Positions 11,201 through 21,400 of a stretch of DNA of 64,000 nt are shown here, piece after piece. The notes under the pieces are model-generated. The model was given only the letters and a program-made list of their open reading frames with translations. It was not told where the DNA came from and searched no databases. Both the position numbers and the translations under genes were made by a program. Source of the stretch: Mesostigma viride. Its lineage: Eukaryota > Streptophyta > Mesostigmatophyceae > Mesostigmatales > Mesostigmataceae. Positions within the stretch are counted from its first letter, which is position 1. The number at the start of each line of letters is the position of its first letter. The stretch covers positions 84,501-148,500 of the forward strand of contig RPFO01001483.1 of the NCBI GenBank assembly GCA_009746045.1. Reading direction: 5' to 3'.

Positions 11201-12485
11201 GCAGGGATGAGTGTGAGCGAGCAAGCGACGCAGAGGGGAGGGGAAGGCAGGGAGGAGTGTGAGCGAGCAAGCGACGCAGAGGGGAGGGGAAGGCAGGGAG
11301 GAGTGTGAGCGAGCAAGCGACGCAGATGGGAGGGGAAGGCAGGGAGGAGTGTGAGCGAGCAAGCAATGCAAAAGGGTATCCGACCGAGGTGGGCAAAACG
11401 GTGCGAGCAAGAAAGCATTAACACAGGTATGGGGCTAGGGGTGGCAGCGGCGTGCAGGAATCAGCACAGGAGCAGTTGGTGCGAGCGAGCAAACATGACA
11501 AAGGGTACGGTGATTGAGCAGGGCAACGGGCTACAGGACCGGGGGCGGCCATTAGGGGGGGGGTGCATGCATGAGCGATACAGGGATGGTAGGAACCGGG
11601 CTTGCCTTGGCCGTGTGTGAACCAGCCGAACATTGGGCTTGGACCAAGGCCATCGTTGATGTGAGCGAGCTTGCACAGGCAAGAGAGAGAGGGCAGGGGA
11701 AGGGCGACGTTGGGGGCGGGAACACAAGGGGGAAAGGGCGACCAGGAACACAATAAAGGCATAGTGGCCGCAACGGGTGTGATCTCAAGAACGTGGCTGA
11801 AACACGTGTCCGTACGACATGGACATGCGTTTGTGCGTGTGGGGGGGGGGACTTTATTTCTCGACAAAAGCTGTACAAGTGATGCGGGTGCCAGTAGTGT
11901 GTGCGTGCCTCTAACCCAACAGACGCTCTTTGTTTCTTTCCACAAAGTTTTTTGTTTCTTTCCAGCTGAAGCCACGGAACTTACGGTGCACCCCAGGAAG
12001 AGTGAGTTGACGATATCTGCCTGTGACGGCCCGCGGTCCTCCTGCTGGCACCCGCCACAAGAAAGGCAGCACAAATGCGCCCACATTCACACGCAGACAG
12101 ACAGAAACACATACATGCACCCACTTGCACACACAGGCAAACACGCACACACACGCACACACGCACATGGCAAGAAATTACTTGCTTGTCACGGCAAGAA
12201 AATCAGCTGCCAGCGCGGTGCCCACCGCGACATGCTGACTCGCCAGCATGCCCCGATGGCTACATGGGCGAATTGGCGATGAAGGTGCTCTAAATCTGAT
12301 ACCGTACCAATTGGCTTAAAAAATAAGCCCCCTACCAAGTGTTTGCTGGCCTTTCGCTGGAGCTCCTATGAGTAGCCTACCGCTGGAGCTCCTACGAGTA
12401 GCCTATCGCTGGAGCTCCTATGAATACTTGCCAGGAACCAGGATGACCAGGATAGGGACAGTACTCACGCAGGCAGGCAGGCAGG

Positions 12486-12531
<46 letters not shown>

Positions 12532-15500
12532 CGGCATGACTGCGTGGTGGTGACATCTGGGCACGCTCTAGAGTTGTCGTTGTCCAACTGGTTTAGTCAA
12601 GAATGATGACAGGGACCCGAGGGCCTGCTGCATGCTATCCCAGTCATCCACGATCCAGCAATCAATTACAGCTGTGGCAAGAGAAAACGAGGCGACTGGA
12701 ATTTGTGCTGGGGGAGTTGGGGAAAGTCGGCTGCCCAAGGATGCATGCACATAAGCACGGACAAGCGAGATGCATGCACACAGGCAGCCCTCACCATCTG
12801 TCCGGTCAGCGCCGCCAACGCCTCGGTCTTCCAGCGCACCAACGACTCCCACAGCCCATCCAGCGCATGCTCCACCTCGGCCCAGCACCCTGACAGGGGG
12901 TCCGGCGCGTCCGGCCACAGCGCCTGCGCCACGCCTGCCTGCGCGGCCGCAGCCTCCTGGTCCACCCGCATTGCCAGCAGCGGCATCATGGCCAGGATGT
13001 CGACAATGTCCGATGCCAACGCAGCCGCTTCGTCCTGGGGAGAGGGGGCGCCACTCTCATCAGGCTGGCCAGCACTGCTGGCTGCCGCCAACACGGGCTG
13101 CGACCGCAGCGGCGCTTCCACCGCGGCCTGGGCATCGGCCATCAGTTTCTGTCAGGGCGAGGGCGCGCAGGGTGGGACCAGGGGGGGGCAGGAACGCACT
13201 AGGAGGATTCTGCCTCAGATGGTGGGGCGATTACGAATGAGATGGGGGTCTATAGTTGGTATAGAGTCTTGACCCGAGTGGGCGGTGACGGGGCGTGGTG
13301 TTACGAGGGCAAAGTTCATGGCCTTCCAGCGCTGATCGGGTACGCAGGTAGGAGAGGTATCGGGGATCGATTGTGTGATGTGAGAAGGGAAACCGCGTGT
13401 GGGGGACATGCTGTGGGTGACCAACCCTGCATTAGGGGGTTGATGTGCGGCCACACACGTAACAAAAGGCAAGCTGACATGCACGTAACAAAAGGCAAGC
13501 TGACATTACAAAGACTAACGTCTTCATCGTCGATACGACAACAACGATGGCGACTCTTGTCGCCAGGGATAGTGAGATACCCAGCGGAACTGTTCAGTGG
13601 GTCACACCCACGCCCCGAACAAGAACCCCACCCTTGTCATGAGCACACACACAACGACATGCCCGGCGCACGCCTCACATGGCAAAAATGGGGGACCTGA
13701 TGGAAATCCCTTTTCGGGGCTGGCGGGTGCCGTCTCTCTGGATCGCTCACCCTGGCCATGACCTGGCAATGGAATAGTCATCGCAGTGGCATCGTCATGC
13801 GCTCTTGCATGGCAGCCAGGAAGCACAGGGAGAAGCAAGTTGGCAGAGTCGCTGCTGCTTCGAATCGAGCCCCTTTACACTCCGCGAAGCCCTTTACACT
13901 TGAAACTCCTCGCATCACCCAGCGCGTTCCTAGTCCTTGCTACCTATGGCGAGAGCGAGCAGAGGAGAAACCCACCCTGGAAAACTACTAAACATAAATA
14001 GGAACATAAGCGGGGGCAAAGCAGAGTAGGGGCGAGCCCGAGCAACTGCTGCCAACCTTGCCCAGCATGGCTGTACTTTGCATGGCAGGCACCATAACAC
14101 ACAGCATGTACACTCCTTACGCGCAGCCCCTACGCGCACAGCCCCTACTAAGAGCACACAGCCCCTACGCACATGGCGCCTTCACGCACAGCACGCACCC
14201 ACACCAATGCTCCTGGATCTACAAAATGCATGCAGCATATGCTAACGCATGCGCGCAGCCTGACAAATAGCACTTTAAGCGCCCACAGCACCAGCCCACC
14301 TTGACACTGTTGCAGAAGTTGCCCAGCTCCATGAGTATGCGAAGCCGGGAGGCATCCGACAACACATAGCGGCCTTCCTCGAATTGGCTGCCATGCAAGC
14401 ACAGGTGCACGGTGCGACCAACAGGGTGGCCGGCATAGACCCGTGATCCGAGGGGTTAGGTGAGCCACTGGTGAGAAACTGCTTACCTTAAATGTAGACA
14501 CAACAAATCATGGAACGTGCTTTTGTGTGGGCTGGAGCAGTAAGAGGAGCAATGATCGAGAATGCCCCCCACACATATCGTATTCAAGTCCTATACGTGC
14601 AACCCACTAGAGGCCTCCTGCGTGCCTTCGGCATGGCGAGTTGCGAAAACCCACTCACAGAACCACCAGTCACTTTTGCGCAGCACCGAAATCTTATCCA
14701 GTTGCGCGGCATGCCAACTATTAAAGCCCCACTACTGCACCCCCATCCACAAGCCCTCCCCCTTAATTAAACTCCCGCACTACCCCCAAGCCTCAACACC
14801 CCCCCAACATCGCCACTCAAGTATACTCCCAGCACCCTCGCATACTTGTCCAGCACGCAAAAAGTATCTAACGCAACACACGTTCATGCGGCAAAACAAA
14901 TTATCTGACCTGACCACCCACTCGTGTAGCACTTCAAAAGAAACCCCCAAATGTCCCCAACACATCCAAAACAAGGACCCCACTTACTCATGTGGCACGC
15001 CCAGCTCCCTCTCCAGCACGCGCTCACACGCCGCCCGCCCCTGCGCGAGACTCAGTGCGCCTGTGTCCACCGCGCCCACGATGGCCCCGCTGAGCGCCGT
15101 CACGTGGCCACGATTCAGCCTGCCCCCGCCCCCCTCCCCGCCCATGTTGGCCCCATCCGCCGCGATAGAACGCAGCGCCCACTGGACTGGCTCCATGCCG
15201 GCCCGCGCTGCCGCCAGGCACTGCGCCAGCTCCTGGGACACCTCCTGCAGGGTGAGAGCGTCCACGGCCGATTCCTGCCTGTGGCCCCGAGCAACCCCCG
15301 ACGGAGAATAATGGCCAGCCCCATCACCTGCCCTTTCATGCTCGGCCCCTTCCCCCCAAACTCCTCCCCCCCAAGCACCCCTGTGCCCTGGCCCCCGCCC
15401 TTGCCCCCCGCTCCCAAAACCCGTCCCCTCCCCTCCCCCCTCTGCAAGCTCAAACGGCTGTCGGCGACCCGACTCGTGGCCCCGCAGGCTGCTGCTTCGC

Positions 15501-17433
15501 GTCCGCACCAGCGAGGCCTGCTCGCCTCCCCCCTGCGGCCGGTCCTCCTTCCCTGAGGCCTTCCCCCTCGCGTGCGGCAGATCCCCCCCCCCGTCTCCCC
15601 CCCTTGGTCGCTAACCCCTGCCTCCCTTTCTCTCTCGTCCCGTTGCTGTGGCGGCTGTGGCCGTGCCCTCGCGTGCGCCTCGGCCTGCCGCTGCTCCTGC
15701 AGGCGCGCCAGGTGCGCCCGCTGCTCCTCCAACCGGCGGCGTGCACGGCTGCCCACGGGGCCCGACTCGGGCCGTTGAGACGCTGATGTGGCGGCCGCTA
15801 GTGCGGGGGCCGGGCGTGAGGGATCCGCGCGGGGAAGCAGCCGCCGCTGGTGGAAGTATGACGCGAGGAAGGAGGGCGGCTTGGGTGGCCGCTGGCGCAC
15901 CAGCTCTCGTAGAGCCTGGCGGACGGCACCCGAGACAGTGCAGTCGAGGTACACCTTGACCTGCGTGGCTCGTGGTGGGGCGCCCGCCAACAGGGAGAAT
16001 GCAGCGTGGAAGAGGAGGGACACATATCAATGAGACAACCAGGGCAGGGTTAACACTGTAGTATAGTGACCAGCGCATCCATAAGACAAGCAGCGCAGGC
16101 CTTGATCCTTAGTATAGTGACCAGCGTGTCCATGAGACAAGCAGTGCAGGCCTGAGACATGCCTGAGATCTGCCTGAAGGTGTGGGTGTGCTGGCCGGCG
16201 TGTGGTTGTGGCGGTGTGTGTATGTATACACTTCACGGTGTAGGGCTTGGCGTGTAGGGTTTATGGGTATGCATGTAGGGTATAGGATCAAGCATGCGTA
16301 TCTGGCCCGTGTGTTGCTGCACACCACATGCGTATGGGTGGCATGTTTGGATCCTGGGGTGCACCGGCCCTCCTTTCTGGCCTGTGTTTCGGTGCGCCGG
16401 CCACAGTACATATGCTAGTAAATATAATGCTAGTACATATGCTAGTCTGCGGTCACGTTTGTGTGCCATGTGTGTTTTGGTGCGCCGGCCACAGTACATA
16501 TGCTAGTCTGCGGTCACGTTTATGTGCCATGTGGCAGGAAGGTGCTGTGCCGTGTGGCAGCTGCCCTTGTCACTGTATCATGTATGTGATGTAGTGTTTG
16601 ATGCATGTCTCTGCCACAGCACCATGGCCCATCGCCCATAGCGCCCGCGGCGCATGCGGGGGGCAGCCTACCTCGTTTAGCTCAAAGATGTCGGTGGCCA
16701 GCTCCTCCCGACTGGGGGCCTGCGCCAGCTCATCTGCAGAATGGCAACGTGGCATTACAAAAGGGCAAGGCCAGGTGTTGCAGATTGGCATGGCAATGTG
16801 GCATGGCAGCGTGGCATGATGGGTAGAAGTAGGCGGTAAGCTTGTCATCCATATACCAACCATGCGGCCCCTGGTGTTGCCAGGTTCGTCAGGAAACGTT
16901 GCTGCGCTAGAATGGAGTGTCCTCGCATGACTGGATGCCATCCAGTTCGACAGTGTCCGCTTTAAGCCCATCTCGATGTGCCAGTCGCCATGCAAGCAAT
17001 GCAAAGTACCGGCGCTTCGAAACACAACCGGACCTGGGAATTTGGATGGAACAACAGCTGCTGCGTTTGTGAATGGCGCATCGACCCATATGACACTGCA
17101 TCGACCCAAGGCTGCATCGTGTGAGCTCTTGCTAGGGAACCCTTGCGAGATGACGTACCTGGCAGGGCACCAGCAAAGTAATCGCTCAGGAAACCGATGG
17201 GATCCGCCGGTTTCTCCAAAACGAGGACGACGAGAGCGGTCTGGAGAGCGTCAATCTGCATCATGTGCATAGCAGAGAATGGCCACGGGCTCTCAACAGT
17301 GTGAACCAGACATAAAAGGGATCAACCAACTGGAGTATAGCTCTCTGAAAACGTAAGTTCAAGCTCTTACCGCCACGGTCCGCAGGTAGCTGTTCACTTC
17401 TTCTCGCTTGCTTTTATTTGTTTCCGACTCCAT
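8274..17433 (-). CDS. Nine-exon gene for a protein with RIIa-like and Dpy-30-like docking motifs (about 884 aa)
   Basis: Exons on the minus strand, placed by splice consensus: 17433-17371 (ATG, MESETNKSKREE...), 17255-17159, 16733-16672, 15960-15328 (3' limit least sure), 15244-14988, 14387-14300, 13148-12795, 10762-10491, 9102-8274 (TAG). All phases agree (sum 2,655 nt). Residues about 22-53 (LVLEKPADPIGFLSDYF) look like an RIIa dimerisation-docking helix pair, as in TPGS1; about 75-115 (YLDCTVSGAVRQALRELV, then RPPKPPSFLASYF) match the Dpy-30 motif of radial-spoke and related ciliary proteins. A charged, Gln/Arg-rich stretch follows, then a long helical C-terminal half I do not recognise. 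The likely role is a scaffold or anchoring protein in cilia or at microtubules; that is inference. Introns are rich in minisatellites. It shares a 1-kb promoter interval with the divergent P450. The exon-4 donor could instead be at 15,469 or 15,616, both in phase. Confidence 0.75.
9535..9700. repeat. Minisatellite of about 25 bp in the last intron of the docking-protein gene
   Basis: About six units of GCCACACAGGCCAAACACTT with variable extra bases (TTGAA, GGA, AAGA). No reading frame is preserved. Confidence 0.85.
9870..10075. repeat. A/T-rich tandem repeat (ACTATAGTACATAATATAAT)
   Basis: Irregular units of ACTATAGTACATAATATAAT and GATATAGTACATAACATAAT fill about 200 bp of the same intron. 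Confidence 0.85.
11108..11372. repeat. 46-bp minisatellite in an intron
   Basis: About six units of GTGTGAGCGAGCAAGCGACG continuing with CAGAGGGGAGGGGAAGGCAGGGA, spacing 46 bp (for example 11,165 and 11,211). Purine-rich on the plus strand. It lies in the intron between exons 10762-10491 and 13148-12795. Confidence 0.9.
12355..12535. repeat. 26-bp triplicate (GCTGGAGCTCCTATGAGTAG) and (CAGG/CAGC)n microsatellite
   Basis: Three imperfect 26-bp units at 12,355-12,425, then CAGG repeats passing into CCAG repeats at 12,472-12,530. Intronic to the minus-strand gene. Confidence 0.85.
16030..16520. repeat. Two short tandem repeats in an intron of the docking-protein gene
   Basis: 16,025-16,160 has three units of about 57 bp built on GAGACAAGCAGYGCAGGCC and TAGTATAGTGACCAGCG. 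16,375-16,520 has repeats of TGCGCCGGCCACAGTACATA with TGCTAGT and TCTGCGGTCACGTTT. Confidence 0.75.
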
Positions 17434-18476
17434 GTTGTAAAGAAGCGAAAGGGCTTCACGTTACTTGCTGACTAATGCCATGGAAGGCTAACTACGACAG
17501 CAGGTCGTAAAGCCCTTTCGTCACTTGGCGGCGACTTACAGGTTATGCATTTCCCTCAGTTTCCTAAAAGAATGCAGGTCGGGCATCAAATGGAACCCTC
17601 CCCTGTAGTGAATATTGCCGAGGGAATATAGTGACGATCTCCTTGAGTTGGACACAGACGGCTAGAGATGGCTATTTAGATGGCAATGATTATGAGCTCA
17701 TGCCGATGCTAAAGCAGCTCGCTGGTCAAATCACTTCCGGGTGCAACGAAGCACATTGCCGTACTACGCACCAAGGTCCACCGAGATTTGACAAAATATA
17801 ATTGCTCTAGAGGTAATCCTTGGGTAATCGGCAGTTATGTCCTAAAATGGAAGAAGCCTCCTCTGCCGTCTCTAGCGTGAAGCGTCTGTACCACTACAGT
17901 AGGTAAGATGTAAGATACTGGCAGAATGCAGCTACAGTAGATGCACACGCGTGCAGTCACTGCAGTCCGATCGTCGCCCTGAGAAGTGAGACGGAACGGC
18001 CTGACCCTAATAACATACTAGGAATAGGTACAAACTAGGGTATACGTTTCGGCCGGCCTGCTAGGACGAGGCATTAGATGGGATAAGTTGGGACTTAGTA
18101 AAGATATTGTCGATACTGTACAGTAGGGACAGTTGAACCCCGATGGATCAGCATAGATACCCCGCTATAGACTATAGACTCTCTGCTGCTGTGCGGCGCG
18201 GGATCCAAGTCATCCAACTGACTAGCTGACTGACATACATACCCTGAGATGTCGGTTGTCGCCACGTGTACTCGCGCCTGGCGACAGGAGATTCTGCTGC
18301 ACGTTCACCAAAACGTTGCCTGGTGGCAAAATATTTGGAACACGATTGTGAAGTGTAAACACAAGCCTCCCGACTCCCCGGCGATGAACACATCTTTGCG
18401 TACCACCTATCCGGATCCTTTCGTAGTTACAGTTAGTGTTGCGGAGACGAGGTCCATTAGCTTGTAGCTTCCGGCC
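17434..18476. promoter_or_regulatory. Divergent promoter interval between the docking-protein gene and P450-1
   Basis: The ATGs at 17,433 (minus) and 18,477 (plus) face away from each other across 1.04 kb with no ORF of note, so promoters for both must lie here. A small inverted repeat (CGAAAGGGCTT at about 17,446 and AAGCCCTTTCG at about 17,511) sits just upstream of the minus-strand start. I could not identify a TATA box or transcription start with confidence. Confidence 0.5.
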
Positions 18477-21400
18477 ATGGGGTCTCCTTTGCTAGATGTA
18501 ATTCCGGTTTTTGTAGCCATCGCCGCGTGTATTATCGCAGCATGGACCCGATACTTGCCATCTCATGTCACCCGGTTAGATGTCCCAATCTCCGGAATTG
18601 TTCTAGGGATTGGGTTCACTGTGTCGGCGTTCCTTTACGGCAAGCTTCCACATTGGAGGCTGCGCTCGTTACCTGGACCTCCACCAACGTGGCTGTTGGG
18701 CAATTTGCCCGATGTCAGGAAGGAAGGCGCAATACCCGAAATTCTGGCAAAGTGGAGGAAAGCTTATGGTGACATGTATAAGGCAAGCGTCACATAAAGT
18801 CTGTACTTCAAAGGGGCAATTCGTTTCTCGTCCCAATTTTATTTGCTACTCATGGGCTTTGTGCAGGCAGGCATGTCCCATGTCGTGGCTATTGCCAACG
18901 ATGAAACATCAGGTCATCCAATCCGTCCCTTGCATTCATGGCGGTACAAGCGTTGAAATTGCACGACCTTGATTGGTGCCGTGTCGACTTACCGAGCTGC
19001 GTTTCGGTGTGCCGCTTGCCAATATGCGCAGTTCTACTTCGGGCGCCGGATGCTTGTGGTGGTGACTGACGTAGCCTTGGTAAAGGAAGTGACGACGAAG
19101 AAATTCCGCACCTTCCACGACAGGTAAACCTCCGAACCTGATGTGCCGTGTATTAAGGAGGGCGGGCAGCCAAGTGTGTAAGCTTTGCTCCTCAAGCTCG
19201 GAGGCATCGAGTTGTAGCAGTTGCATCAACTTTGACAGGCTGTGGCTACGTACAATAATTGTCCCAACATCAAAGACAACCGGCACAGGCCAGAAATCTG
19301 GAGAATCCGGCCGTATGGGGTTGTCAGGGGACACTGATCCATTTCAAAGCTCGCCCCCAAGAGTTATTTTGCCATACCTTCACATCTGCGTCTAGACTGT
19401 GGGGGCGCTGCGGCTATGCATGGGGCATGTGCCTGATGTCATGCGCCTTGGCTTCATGTCCCTAGCCACTGTGGGCAGGAATTCTCTGCATCGACAGCCA
19501 CGTACCTGTCTATCATATGCATGAATTATAGCTGGGTGCAGCTGTCACTGTCCTAAAGAACTTCGGTCGATTTCGATTCATGTTTTGTTTTTTGAGTCGT
19601 AAATGCCCTTACTTTTTCTCTTCTTCCGTGCCCGCGCCACCATGCCAGCGGCACGGCACACCCATGCGTACCGGGGTGGGCGCTCGTTCGAAGCGCACCC
19701 CATGCGCTCCATGCTGTTGCATTTTCTATTTGTATTATTAACATACTAAAATCAAAAGAGTTTGTCCTGTAACGCTTCCCAAGCGCTCCCCATGCACTCC
19801 GTGCTGTTGCTCTCACGCCCCTCGAGCTGTGCGATGTGGGATTACCTCACTATGGGCTTCATCCCGCTTGACGTCTCCCCATTCACCAGGGGATAGCGCC
19901 GCACGTAACCCCACGCCATCTGGCCGGTGTTTGATCGTTGGGCTGCCTCATGCCAGCCAGCATCACTGGAAGCAGTGCAGAGATGGCACTATCCACTACT
20001 CCCCCTTCGGCGCATCGTTGCAGGGTGGCACCTGTGTCGTTGCCTTGCATACCCTGCTTGGCCATGGCCTTGCCCCCGATGGGTTTCTTTGCCATGGGTT
20101 CCCTTGTCATGTATGCTTTTGATGCATGCTTGTCATGTATGCTTTTGATGCATGCTTGTCATGTATGCTTTTGATGCATGCTTGTCATGTATGCTTTTGA
20201 GTTATGCTTGTGACCTATGCTTTTGATGCATGCTTGTCATGTATGCTTTTGAGTTATGCTTGTGACCTATGCTTTTGATGCATGCTTGTCATGCATGCTT
20301 TTGAGTTATGCTTGTGACCTATGCTTTTGACGCATGCTTGTCATGCATGCTTTTGAGTTATGCTTGTTACCTATGCTTTTGATGCATGCTTGTCATGTAT
20401 GCTTTTGATGCATGCTTGTGACCTATGCTTTTGAGTTGTGCTTGTGACCTATGCTTTTGAGTTGTGCTTGTGACCTATGCTTTTGATGCATGCTTGTCAT
20501 GTATGCTTTTGAGTTATGCTTGTGACCTATGCATGTGATGTATGATTGTGACGTATGCTTGTGATGTATGGCTCAATGTGGGTTGGCTCGCGAGAATGCT
20601 GCCATGGCTTGACATCGCTCTACCTCTCGGCACGTGGGTCCTCAGGACAACGCCGGCATTTGTCACCAAGCTGAGCGCCAAGGGGCTGGTCTTCAGCAAG
20701 TGAGTGCTCCCTGCCATATCGCGCGTGGCCACTGGACTTGGCCTGATGAGTCGTGGCAGCCCACTTCCGTGCCTGCCCTCCTGCCTGCTGGCCTGCCTGC
20801 CTTGCTGCCTGCCTGCCTGCCTGCCTGCCCTCCTGCCCTCCTGCCTGCCCTCCTGCATGCCTGCCCTCCTGCTTGCCTCCCCTCCTGCCCTCCTGCCTGT
20901 CCCCCTGCCTGCTTGCATCACCTACCCCATGGTCTGTGTGGGACTGTGGGTGCAGGAAGTATAGGCAGGCCCTTGCGTCGTCCAGCTCACGTGTCGCCCC
21001 CCTGACTTTCATTTGGCGCACGAGTTTCTTGAAGAGTGCCTTTTTGTCACGCTTGTCCTCTAGCTCGCCCATAGCCCAGGAGGAGGAACGAGGCACCGTA
21101 TGGCAAGTCATAGGCGGTGCCCATCACGGGTATAGGTACCATCTGGAAGCACCACCCACACAGAGGGTGAGCTACTGGATGTATCAATTTAGCTGTCTCG
21201 TTGACATGGATAGCCTAGCTGTCGCATCGAGTTGGGGGGGTGTATTTTAGAAGGTTGGTACCTGGGAAAAATCGTCGCCATGCTTTCTATTATCCTGCGC
21301 CTTCATATTGGGCTGCTGCGATGACAGGATAGTATCTGCCTCGCAACTCCTCAACCTCTGCGCGTCATGACGGCTGGTTTCCTGGCTGTTTCGTCCATTG

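Noticed and set aside
11981-12168. Val/Cys-rich minus-strand ORFs
   Set aside because: Derived from CACACA/CACGCA dinucleotide-like repeats in an intron.
15115-15960. Separate gene from the 302-codon minus-strand ORF
   Set aside because: Its start is intronic; the Dpy-30 part begins at a splice acceptor and belongs to the nine-exon gene.
16907-17109. Extra exon (YFALLAWRLAHRDGLKADTV) similar to TPGS1 after its docking helix
   Set aside because: Phase does not fit, while exons 17255-17159 and 16733-16672 join cleanly without it.
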